From Erysipelotrichaceae bacterium (GTDB lineage: Bacteria > Bacillota_I > Bacilli_A > RFN20 > CAG-826), in NCBI GenBank assembly GCA_012729405.1, contig JAAYDH010000092.1, forward strand, positions 1-9,738: DNA of 9,738 bases, in the 5' to 3' direction. Below, piece by piece: positions 1 through 5,737 of this stretch. Numbering within the stretch: the stretch's first letter is position 1; each line of letters starts with the position of its first letter. The translations under genes and the position numbers were made by a program. The notes beneath the pieces were generated by a model. It was not told where the DNA came from. It worked only from the letters and a program-made list of their open reading frames with translations, and searched no databases.

Positions 1-578
1 CTGATATGTCTTCCTGCTTCTTGAGCGAACCAATTGATGTTAAGAAGTTTGGCATCATTTACGCCGGAGCACAAAAGAACGTTGGGCCTGCAGGAGTCAC
101 TATCTATATTATTCGCGAAGATTTACTCGCCAGAGTTCCAAAACAAAAATTACCAGCTTACTTAGACTATCGTATCCATGTCGAAAATGGTTCTATGTAC
201 AACACCCCTCCGACCTTTGCAATTTATGCTTGTGGTTTAGTCTTCAAATGGTTGCTTAAGAATGGCGGACTAGAAGCTCGTAAAAAAGCCAATCAAGAAA
301 AGGCAAAGATTCTCTATGATTACTTGGATCAGAGCAAATTATTCATCCCCTACGCCGAAAAAGAATACCGTTCTTTGATGAATGTGACATTCCGTTGCTC
401 GTCCGATGAGTTGGATGTAGAATTCCTTGAAGGAGCCAAGAAATATCGCTTCACAAACCTTAAAGGACACAAATCCACTGGCGGTTTAAGAGCATCTATC
501 TATAATGCGATGCCAATCGAAGGCGTTAAAGCCCTCGTCAAATACATGAAGGAATTTGAAGAAGCGCACGCGGAATAG
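1..578 (+). CDS. serC: Phosphoserine aminotransferase, 3' part (5' end outside window)
   Basis: PLP-dependent aminotransferase that converts 3-phosphohydroxypyruvate and glutamate to phosphoserine, the second step of serine biosynthesis in the cytoplasm. The reading frame is open from base 3, so the gene enters from the left; an ATG at 6 is an internal Met, not the start. The visible 191 codons begin at the conserved D-M-S-S segment and reach the PLP-binding lysine in GAQKNVGPAG (Lys codon at 75-77). Against the usual length of about 360 residues, roughly 170 N-terminal residues are missing. The C-terminal part carries the family motif KGHKSTGGLRASIYNAMP. It ends in TAG at 576-578, and the next gene's ribosome binding site overlaps this stop, indicating co-transcription with serA. 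Identification rests on motif recognition and is firm. Confidence 0.95.
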   Translation, partial: DMSSCFLSEPIDVKKFGIIYAGAQKNVGPAGVTIYIIREDLLARVPKQKLPAYLDYRIHVENGSMYNTPPTFAIYACGLVFKWLLKNGGLEARKKANQEKAKILYDYLDQSKLFIPYAEKEYRSLMNVTFRCSSDELDVEFLEGAKKYRFTNLKGHKSTGGLRASIYNAMPIEGVKALVKYMKEFEEAHAE

Positions 579-581
579 GAG
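577..581 (+). promoter_or_regulatory. Ribosome binding site deciding the serA start
   Basis: AGGAG overlaps the serC stop codon and lies 6 bases before the ATG at 588. This spacing favours that ATG over the one at 582. Confidence 0.75.
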
Positions 582-587
582 ATGGAA

Positions 588-1754
588 ATGAAAAAGGTAT
601 TTTGTTTAAATAAAATTTCGCCCGTAGGACTTAAGGTTTTGCCAAGTTCCTACGAACCCACTACCGATGGCATTGAAGGTGCAGAAGCCGTTATGGTTAG
701 AAGTGCAGTGATGCACGAAATGAAGCTGCCAGAATCGGTTCTTTGCGTTGCTCGTGCTGGTGCGGGTGTCAATAATATCCCACTAGCAGATTACGCGAAA
801 GCCGGTGTTGTGGTTTTCAATACTCCTGGCGCAAATGCTAATGCAGTTAAGGAATTAACAATTGCTGGTATGTTGTTAGCCGCCCGTGATTTACCCGGAT
901 CCATGGAATGGGTCAGAGCTAATCGCGAAGATAAAGAAATTAACAAGACCATGGAAAAAGCCAAAGCAGCCTTTGCTGGAACCGAGATTCTCGGTAAAAC
1001 ACTGGCAGTTATCGGCTGCGGCGCCATCGGTGCACTTGTCGCTGAAGCAGCAGGTGCTCTCGGCATGCATGTTCTCGGTGTTGAACCAAGCAAAGCGATG
1101 ATTGAAAGATATAAAGACAAATTCCCCAGTGATATGGAGTTTGTTGAATGCGAAAAAGCTTATGCTCGAGCTGATTACATCACTATCCATGTTCCCTTAC
1201 TAGATTCAACCAAAGGGATGATTAACGCTGAATCCATTGCCAAGATGAAAGACGGAGTAGTTATTATTAACTGCTCTCGCGATGCTTTGGTTAACGATGA
1301 TGACATGGAAAAAGCCCTTGAAGAAGGAAAAGTCAAACGCTATGTCACTGATTTCCCCAATCACAAGACAGCAAACATGAAAGGCGTTGTTGCGTTCTCC
1401 CATCTCGGAGCTTCTACTGACGAAGCGGAAGATAATTGTGCCGCTATGGCCGCAAAAGAGATTGTTGATTTCATCGAAAACGGTAACATCGTCAACTCAG
1501 TCAACTATCCAAATCTTTCCCTAGGAAAGCCAGAGGGCATACGCGCGGTCGTTCTTCACGTCTCCTCTCTTGATGGCAATAACATCATTTCTCACTTTGC
1601 AGAATCAAGCCACGTCAATAAGAGCGCGACTGCTTTGAAAGGCGATTTCGCGGTTACCATCGTAGATTTTGATAGCAAAGATTGCGACAAAGGATGTTTC
1701 AAAGACAGTGTCGGTGCAATGTCTGGAGTTATCAGAATTAGGGTTATTAAATAA
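588..1754 (+). CDS. serA: D-3-phosphoglycerate dehydrogenase, short form with C-terminal ACT-like domain
   Basis: NAD-dependent oxidation of 3-phosphoglycerate to 3-phosphohydroxypyruvate, the first step of serine synthesis. I chose the ATG at 588 (388 residues) because AGGAG at 577-581 sits 6 bases before it; the ATG at 582 would be only one base from that site. The N-terminal substrate domain has RAGAGVNNIP (about 56-65). The Rossmann motif VIGCGAIG is at 141-148. The catalytic Arg lies in CSRD (Arg231) and the catalytic His in SHLGAS (His272). The usual DVFxxEP loop carrying the catalytic Glu is replaced by YVTDFPNH (252-259) and is shorter. Residues about 316-388 look like a divergent ACT domain ending in GVIRIRVI. 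The gene starts ten bases after the serC stop, which together with the function makes a serC-serA operon. Related hydroxyacid dehydrogenases are possible in principle, but the neighbour supports SerA. Confidence 0.9.
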   Translation: MKKVFCLNKISPVGLKVLPSSYEPTTDGIEGAEAVMVRSAVMHEMKLPESVLCVARAGAGVNNIPLADYAKAGVVVFNTPGANANAVKELTIAGMLLAARDLPGSMEWVRANREDKEINKTMEKAKAAFAGTEILGKTLAVIGCGAIGALVAEAAGALGMHVLGVEPSKAMIERYKDKFPSDMEFVECEKAYARADYITIHVPLLDSTKGMINAESIAKMKDGVVIINCSRDALVNDDDMEKALEEGKVKRYVTDFPNHKTANMKGVVAFSHLGASTDEAEDNCAAMAAKEIVDFIENGNIVNSVNYPNLSLGKPEGIRAVVLHVSSLDGNNIISHFAESSHVNKSATALKGDFAVTIVDFDSKDCDKGCFKDSVGAMSGVIRIRVIK

Positions 1755-1770
1755 CTCAAAAAAAGAAACT

Positions 1771-1802
1771 AAAAGAGCGTCAATTGAAGGCGCTCTTTTT
1801 TT
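1771..1802 (+). terminator. Rho-independent terminator after serA, probably bidirectional
   Basis: The nine-base arms AAAAGAGCG (1771-1779) and CGCTCTTTT (1791-1799) pair perfectly and run into a T tract to 1802, 17 bases after the serA stop. Read on the minus strand, the same stem is followed by another T-rich run (1753-1770). It could therefore also stop transcripts from the convergent arcC gene, which ends at 1914. Confidence 0.9.
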
Positions 1803-1913
1803 GTGAAAAATGTAACTGATAGTTCAACTAGTGGATAATGAGATATTTGCAAACAAATGTTTTGAATTCTAATAAAAACCAATCAAATGTAGGATTATTG
1901 AGGACATTTTGAA
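1803..1913. other. Convergent intergenic spacer with short repeats
   Basis: This AT-rich spacer between the serA terminator and the arcC stop holds no plausible gene. It contains the arm ATAGTTCAA (1819-1827), which is complementary to TTGAACTAT (1909-1917) at the end of arcC. It also has a direct repeat CAAATGT (1853-1859 and 1883-1889). The arms could fold in the arcC 3' UTR, but with about 80 bases between them the significance is doubtful. Confidence 0.4.
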
Positions 1914-2834
1914 CTATTTGATGATGGTGCCCGCTTTCTCGAGGAAAGCCATTTCAGCTTTTTCAAGCGAAGAGATAATCGCGGTTTTTCCTGGTTTTTC
2001 GGTTAAGAATTTGTAGCATGCATTCACCTTCGGATACATACTGCCTTTTGCGAAGTAATCACCCTTCAAAAGCTTAGTGATTTCCTCGACCGAGACGCGC
2101 TCAATTTTTCTTTCATCAGGTTTTTTGTAATTGATGTAGACATTGTCGACGGCAGTTAGAATAGTTAGGTAGTCGGCATTGACTAGACTTGCCACTTTTG
2201 CTGAGGCATAATCTTTATCAATAACAGCAGCGATGCCTTCGATGGTTCCGTCTTCTTTTTTGATAACTGGAATGCCGCCACCGCCAGCACAGATAACAAC
2301 GTGTCCGGACTCTACCAGTTTGAGAATACTATCTTTTTCAATTATGTCGATTGGTAATGGAGAAGCGACAACCCGTCTCCATCCACGTCCAGCGTCTTCT
2401 TTCATGGTGTAACCCTTTTCCGCGGCAATCTTTTTAGCTTCTTCTTCTGAGTGAAACGACCCGATTGGCTTGGAGGGGGACTGGAATAAAGGATCGTCCT
2501 TGTCGACTACTACTTGGGATACAAGAGTAACAACATCTCTCTTTACTCCTTGAGCTTTCAGCTCATTGTCAATTGCGTTTTGGATGTGAAAGCCAATGTA
2601 ACCCTGACTCATTGCTCCGCATTCTGGGAAAGGCATATCAGGCACACTTTGCGCTTCGGTGAAGGCTAAGTTAATCATTCCGACTTGTGGTCCGTTTCCG
2701 TGGACAATGATAATTTCATTACCTTGCTTAATTAATGAGACAATTGGTTTTGCAACTTTTTTGAGCAGTTCTTTTTGCTCCTCAGCATTGTTGCCAAGAG
2801 CGTTTCCGCCAAGAGAAACAACATATCTTTTCAT
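1914..2834 (-). CDS. arcC: Carbamate kinase
   Basis: Transfers phosphate from carbamoyl phosphate to ADP, giving ATP, CO2 and ammonia; a cytoplasmic enzyme of amino-acid-kinase fold. The 306-residue length is typical. Visible motifs are SLGGNAL (7-13), HGNGPQVG (45-52), the DAGRGWRRVVASPLP segment (147-161), GGGGIPV (194-200), VIDKDYASA (204-212) and FAKGSMYPKV (261-270). The start at 2834 is preferred over an in-frame TTG at 2852: it matches the family N-terminus and has GAGGGAG at 2844-2850 nine bases upstream. It lies 63 bp downstream of the regulator gene on the same strand, with an intervening terminator and its own promoter. No arginine deiminase or ornithine carbamoyltransferase is nearby, while purine-type molybdenum hydroxylase and hydantoinase genes are. 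The role is therefore more likely like E. coli YqeA, harvesting ATP from a carbamoyl group released by ring degradation. Confidence 0.95.
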   Translation of the reverse strand: MKRYVVSLGGNALGNNAEEQKELLKKVAKPIVSLIKQGNEIIIVHGNGPQVGMINLAFTEAQSVPDMPFPECGAMSQGYIGFHIQNAIDNELKAQGVKRDVVTLVSQVVVDKDDPLFQSPSKPIGSFHSEEEAKKIAAEKGYTMKEDAGRGWRRVVASPLPIDIIEKDSILKLVESGHVVICAGGGGIPVIKKEDGTIEGIAAVIDKDYASAKVASLVNADYLTILTAVDNVYINYKKPDERKIERVSVEEITKLLKGDYFAKGSMYPKVNACYKFLTEKPGKTAIISSLEKAEMAFLEKAGTIIK

Positions 2835-2854
2835 TTGTGAATACTCCCTCAAAT

Positions 2855-2870
2855 CCTAAATAGTATAGCA
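2855..2870 (-). promoter_or_regulatory. Extended -10 promoter for arcC
   Basis: On the minus strand TGC precedes TATACT (2862-2867), an extended -10 element, with a predicted start about 2855, roughly 20 bases before the arcC ATG. The -35 position falls in the T tract of the preceding terminator and is poor, which the extended -10 would offset. This is a prediction from sequence only. Confidence 0.55.
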
Positions 2871-2882
2871 CGAGGCAAGAAT

Positions 2883-2911
2883 AAAAAAAGAGGACGACTA
2901 ATCGTCGCTCT
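2883..2911 (-). terminator. Rho-independent terminator of the XRE regulator gene, containing its stop codon
   Basis: Read on the minus strand, arms AGAG+GACGA and TCGTC+CTCT pair with one bulged C around a TTAG loop (2898-2901), followed by seven T (2883-2889). The TAG stop of the regulator (2898-2900) lies in the loop, so ribosomes finishing the gene would cover the hairpin. The T tract coincides with the -35 region of the arcC promoter. Confidence 0.75.
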
Positions 2912-3752
2912 CTTCGTTGTCTTTTTCTTCGTTGCCAAAGACATCACCGTTTATTGAAACCTTGATGTTTCTTTTGCGTTTTCGACTGCGACTGATAACG
3001 CTATCAATGGGTCCAAAAAGCGTGTAGTAGAATGGAATTCCAAGGAATACTACCCACATTGGGTGCCATAAGTGTGCGCTTAATCCAGGCACGACCATGC
3101 ATACGAAGAAATAGGTGAATGTTGCTAAGAAAGATATGTTGAAGTGAGAGAATTTTTTCGCGTAAATGGCCCGGATGACCGAAGCAATAATATCCGGGAT
3201 GAAAAATACGACCCAGCCGTTGTACCACATATCAAGAAGTGAACCCAAAAGGATATAAGTGATTAAAGCCGCCAACATTAATGTTGATAGGACAACACCA
3301 CTAATTTTTGAATTCTTTTCTTTTTGCGGATGATCGCAGTCGCAATGGAACTTTCTACCACCCTTACTATCTTTAATATGAATACCGCTGATACCAACAT
3401 GAACTTCACTGCCATCCTTATCGATGACATGAATGCCACCAGGACCAATGTTTACACTGTCCTCAGTCGGTTTTTCTTTTTTGGTTTCTCCTTCACCAGC
3501 CGATTCATCTTCTTTTTTAACTTGTTCTTCTACAATTGTATCAACGTCTTCTTCGGTGTTTAATAGTTCATCCAAAGACACGTTGTATAACTTTGCTAAG
3601 CAGATGAGATTGTCGGTGTCTGGCGAAGCTTCTGCGCGCTCCCACTTAGACACGGCTTGACGCGATAATCCTAATTTATCCGCGAGCTCCTCCTGCGAAT
3701 AACCTTTTTGTTTTCTTAGCTTCACTAATCTTTCAGCAATTTCGATGTTCAT
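2898..3752 (-). CDS. Membrane-anchored XRE-family transcriptional regulator
   Basis: 284 residues from the ATG at 3752, which is chosen because AGGGGGG (3761-3767) lies 8 bases upstream and because residue 1 begins a typical XRE domain. Residues about 5-62 are the HTH_3 domain, with recognition segment SQEELADKLGLSRQAVSKWE (19-38). Residues 63-98 form an acidic, lysine-rich linker. Residues 100-131 hold two related units, GPGGIHVIDKDG and GISGIHIKDSKGG, followed by FHCDCDH (135-141). About four hydrophobic segments follow (roughly 150-170, 179-197, 205-222, 231-249). The tail is basic (KRKR) then acidic. I infer a DNA-binding protein tethered to the membrane; the ligand is unknown. It is transcribed divergently from the molybdenum hydroxylase operon, so it is the obvious candidate to control it, and palindromes in its leader suggest autoregulation. 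The Cys/His cluster could bind metal, but this is not shown. Confidence 0.85.
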   Translation of the reverse strand: MNIEIAERLVKLRKQKGYSQEELADKLGLSRQAVSKWERAEASPDTDNLICLAKLYNVSLDELLNTEEDVDTIVEEQVKKEDESAGEGETKKEKPTEDSVNIGPGGIHVIDKDGSEVHVGISGIHIKDSKGGRKFHCDCDHPQKEKNSKISGVVLSTLMLAALITYILLGSLLDMWYNGWVVFFIPDIIASVIRAIYAKKFSHFNISFLATFTYFFVCMVVPGLSAHLWHPMWVVFLGIPFYYTLFGPIDSVISRSRKRKRNIKVSINGDVFGNEEKDNEESDD

Positions 3753-3799
3753 AAACTTAACCCCCCTCACTGATGATGACAATGTATCAATTAAATCTC

Positions 3800-3812
3800 G
3801 GTTGCCACAACC
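3800..3812. promoter_or_regulatory. Inverted repeat 1, candidate operator
   Basis: GGTTG-CCA-CAACC is a perfect five-base inverted repeat with a 3-base spacer, inside the long leader of the regulator gene. An overlapping CAACT adds a further half-site to 3816. Its centre is 33 bp, about three helical turns, from that of inverted repeat 2. Operator function is inferred. Confidence 0.5.
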
Positions 3813-3831
3813 AACTCTACTTTTCATTTAC

Positions 3832-3846
3832 GCAACTTTTGGTTGC
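3832..3846. promoter_or_regulatory. Inverted repeat 2, candidate operator
   Basis: GCAAC-TTTTG-GTTGC is a perfect five-base inverted repeat with a 5-base spacer. It shares the GGTTGC word with inverted repeat 1. It lies directly before the first predicted plus-strand -35 and at the predicted minus-strand start site, so a protein bound here could affect both directions. Confidence 0.5.
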
Positions 3847-3882
3847 ATTTTCATTTTACTGCCTTTTTTCTATAAACGTAAA
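3846..3882 (-). promoter_or_regulatory. Predicted promoter of the XRE regulator gene
   Basis: On the minus strand TTTACG (3877-3882) and TAAAAT (3853-3858) are separated by 18 bp, with a predicted start near 3846. This gives a leader of about 95 bases that contains both inverted repeats. It overlaps the first plus-strand promoter. Matches are 4/6 and 5/6 to the sigma-70 consensus, so this is moderate evidence. Confidence 0.4.
3848..3876 (+). promoter_or_regulatory. Predicted upstream promoter P1 of the molybdenum hydroxylase operon
   Basis: TTTTCA (3848-3853) and TATAAA (3871-3876) lie 17 bp apart, 4/6 and 5/6 matches. The predicted start is near 3883, about 46 bases before the mocA ATG. Inverted repeat 2 ends two bases before the -35, where an activator or repressor could act. 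Confidence 0.4.
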
Positions 3883-3883
3883 C

Positions 3884-3912
3884 TTGAAGCGATATTAAAT
3901 TACTTATAGAAT
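3884..3912 (+). promoter_or_regulatory. Predicted proximal promoter P2 of the molybdenum hydroxylase operon
   Basis: TTGAAG (3884-3889) and TAGAAT (3907-3912) are 17 bp apart, 4/6 and 5/6 matches, with a predicted start near 3919. The -10 lies inside a perfect inverted repeat ACTTAT-AGA-ATAAGT (3902-3916). Transcripts from here would have only about ten untranslated bases. Confidence 0.45.
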
Positions 3913-3928
3913 AAGTGTATTCATTAAT

Positions 3929-4495
3929 ATGATTGAAGGAATTATTCTTGCGGGAGGTTACTCCTCGAGAGCCCAAACAAATAAAATGATGTTAAGGTTT
4001 GACGGAAAACCTGTTATTTTACATACTGTTTTGAGTTTATTGCCTTATGTTAATCGCCTAAAAGTTGTGACTGGCTTTTACGACGCCGATATCCGTGAAA
4101 CCCTCAAAGACTTGCCTCAAATAGAAATAACGAATAACCCTAATTACGACAAAGGAATGTTTTCCAGTGTCCTTTGGGGTGTCAAGGATGTTGATTGTGA
4201 CATCTTTATCATTCCGGGAGATTGCCCTTTTGTCAGTAAAAAAACAATGGAAGCTCTAAAGGCGGGAACAGGAGAAATTCGCGTCCCGGTTTATCAGGGC
4301 GAAACCGGGCACCCTCTATTCATAAAAAGAGAGCTTGTAAATATCCTGAAGAAAGAACCGGTAGATTATAATCTAAAAGCATTTCGCAATCGCTACAATT
4401 ATGAAATAATAAATGTGGACGACAAAAATGTACTTAATGACATTGATACGATAAACGATTATCGAGATTTATATAAGAATCTAGAAGGGAAGTAG
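3929..4495 (+). CDS. mocA: MocA/MobA-like molybdenum cofactor nucleotidyltransferase
   Basis: 188 residues, the usual size for the family (E. coli MocA/YgfJ). Members attach CMP, or in MobA GMP, to molybdopterin to make the dinucleotide cofactor of molybdenum enzymes. The N-terminal nucleotide-binding signature LAGGYSSRAQTNKMML is at 7-22. GDCPF (97-101) is the metal-binding GDxPF motif, GHPL is at 127-130, and the closing NDIDTINDY (160-168) is the typical DIDTxxDY. The start at 3929 fits the family N-terminus, but there is no Shine-Dalgarno sequence before it, unlike most downstream genes. It heads the operon, one base before the FAD subunit gene. Because xanthine dehydrogenase-family enzymes normally use the cytosine dinucleotide, cytidylyltransferase activity is the better guess. 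The choice between CTP and GTP is inferred. Confidence 0.85.
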   Translation: MIEGIILAGGYSSRAQTNKMMLRFDGKPVILHTVLSLLPYVNRLKVVTGFYDADIRETLKDLPQIEITNNPNYDKGMFSSVLWGVKDVDCDIFIIPGDCPFVSKKTMEALKAGTGEIRVPVYQGETGHPLFIKRELVNILKKEPVDYNLKAFRNRYNYEIINVDDKNVLNDIDTINDYRDLYKNLEGK

Positions 4496-4496
4496 T

Positions 4497-5276
4497 ATGC
4501 GCGCAACAAACTTTTATCGAGCGACATCACTTGAAGATGCTTATCGCAAGCTGTCAGAAAATCCAAAAAACGCGGTAATAGCCGGAGGACTTTGGATGAA
4601 AAAAATGGGTCAGAGTTACGAGACGTTAATTGACTTATCCAGTCTTGGATTAGACCAAATCATTGACTTAGGAGATTATCTTAAAGTAGGTTCATTGGTC
4701 ACGCTTCGCACTTTTGAGACCTCGCCTTTAGTTATAGAGATATGTGGCGGATTAGCCTCCACAGCAGCCGGAGAGATTATGGGTGTTAACTTCCGTAACC
4801 TCGCCACCATAGGCGGATCAGTTTTTGGAAGATATCCATTCTCAGATGTTATCACCGCCCTTCTCGCGTTGGATGTCACTTTAGAGTTCTACCCTAAACA
4901 GAAAATGACATTAGAAGAGTATTTAGGTTTTCGTGGAAGAGTTCCGGGTATCTTGATTGCTCTATATATCAAGAAACAAAAAGGCAAAGCCTTCTACAAG
5001 AAAGTAAAGGCAAATACCTTGGATTTCCCATTGGTTAATATCGCCATCGCGGTTAGAGATGGGAAACATTATATTTCGGTTGGCTCTCGTCCAATGATTG
5101 CTTCTCTCGCCCATGACGCGATGAAAGAAGCGGACGCTGGAGCGGCTCCTGAAAAAGTTGCTAAACTCGCTGCTGAAGGGTATTCCTTCACTGACAGCGC
5201 TCAAATCGGAAAAGACTATCGCAAAGAAATCACTGAAGTATATATTCGCCGTGGACTTAAGGAGGTCAGCAAGTAA
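4497..5276 (+). CDS. xdhB: Xanthine dehydrogenase-family FAD-binding subunit
   Basis: FAD subunit that carries electrons between the iron-sulfur subunit and NAD or another acceptor in a three-subunit molybdenum hydroxylase. At 259 residues it is slightly shorter than the usual 280-300. It has the N-terminal FAD loop in modified form, VIAGGLWMKKM (27-37, family norm AGGTDL), then the strong signature NLATIGGS (101-108), FSDVITALLALD (115-126), and the C-terminal CO dehydrogenase flavoprotein domain with IGKDYRKEI (237-245). The start follows the mocA TAG by one base, with AGAAGGGA upstream. Its TAA stop shares one base with the ATG of the next gene, so translation is probably coupled. The symbol follows E. 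coli XdhB naming; conventions differ between species and the true substrate is unproven. YgfM is the closest counterpart by context. Confidence 0.88.
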   Translation: MRATNFYRATSLEDAYRKLSENPKNAVIAGGLWMKKMGQSYETLIDLSSLGLDQIIDLGDYLKVGSLVTLRTFETSPLVIEICGGLASTAAGEIMGVNFRNLATIGGSVFGRYPFSDVITALLALDVTLEFYPKQKMTLEEYLGFRGRVPGILIALYIKKQKGKAFYKKVKANTLDFPLVNIAIAVRDGKHYISVGSRPMIASLAHDAMKEADAGAAPEKVAKLAAEGYSFTDSAQIGKDYRKEITEVYIRRGLKEVSK

Positions 5277-5737
5277 TGGAAGTCAAATTTGTTTTAAATC
5301 ACATGGACATTGTGGTTAACGCCCGTCCTGATGAATACCTTGCCGAAACTTTAAGGAACTTAGGAATTTTAAGTGTTCGCGTTGGTTGTAATGAAAGCAA
5401 CTGTGGAACTTGTACTGTTTTAATTAATGACAAGCCAGCCATGTCTTGTAGCGTTCTCACCGCCCAAGTGGAAGGCAAGAAAGTTACCACTGTCGAAGAC
5501 ATCCAAGAAGAAGCTAATAAGATTGCCGATTATTTCTCAGATGAAGGCGCTGATCAATGTGGATTCTGTTTAGTCGGATTCGCTCTCGTTGTGCATGCGC
5601 TCACTAAAGAATACAAAGACCCCACCGATGAAGAAATTCGCAATTATCTAGTTGGTAACCTTTGTCGTTGTAGCGGCTATCACGCTCAGTTCTTAGCCGT
5701 AAAGAAATATTTAGCGGAGGTCAAAAAACATGCCTAG
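5276..5737 (+). CDS. xdhC: Xanthine dehydrogenase-family 2Fe-2S subunit
   Basis: Small iron-sulfur subunit (153 residues, normal length 150-170) with two [2Fe-2S] clusters linking the molybdenum centre to FAD. The plant-ferredoxin-like N-terminal domain has Cys38, Cys43, Cys46 and Cys58 (C-x4-C-x2-C-x11-C). The C-terminal helical domain has CGFC (Cys95, Cys98) and LCRC (Cys130, Cys132). All eight ligands are present, so both clusters should form. After CGFC the sequence is LVGF rather than the common TPGM. GGAGGT at 5261-5266 lies nine bases before the start. The gene overlaps its upstream neighbour by one base and its downstream neighbour by eight, typical of subunits made in fixed ratio. 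The symbol follows E. coli XdhC naming. Confidence 0.93.
   Translation: MEVKFVLNHMDIVVNARPDEYLAETLRNLGILSVRVGCNESNCGTCTVLINDKPAMSCSVLTAQVEGKKVTTVEDIQEEANKIADYFSDEGADQCGFCLVGFALVVHALTKEYKDPTDEEIRNYLVGNLCRCSGYHAQFLAVKKYLAEVKKHA

Noticed and set aside
6..8. ATG at 6 as a true gene start
   Set aside because: It is the Met of the conserved D-M-S-S segment in the middle of SerC; the frame is open to the left edge.
582..587. ATG at 582 as the serA start
   Set aside because: It is only one base from the AGGAG site; the ATG at 588 has proper spacing and gives the usual MKKV-type N-terminus.
791..1403. Minus-strand open frames inside serA
   Set aside because: They lie opposite a clearly conserved gene, show no recognisable domain and have no ribosome binding site; they are antisense shadows.
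2835..2852. TTG start for carbamate kinase at 2852
   Set aside because: It would place the GAGGGAG ribosome binding site inside the gene; the ATG at 2834 matches the family N-terminus.
3324..3660. Plus-strand open frames opposite the XRE regulator
   Set aside because: They are low-complexity, Phe- or Ser-rich translations antisense to a well-supported gene.
3753..3827. Longer N-terminus for the XRE regulator starting at 3827
   Set aside because: The extra 25 residues do not resemble an XRE protein, cover the palindromic region, and the ATG at 3752 has a strong ribosome binding site at the right distance.
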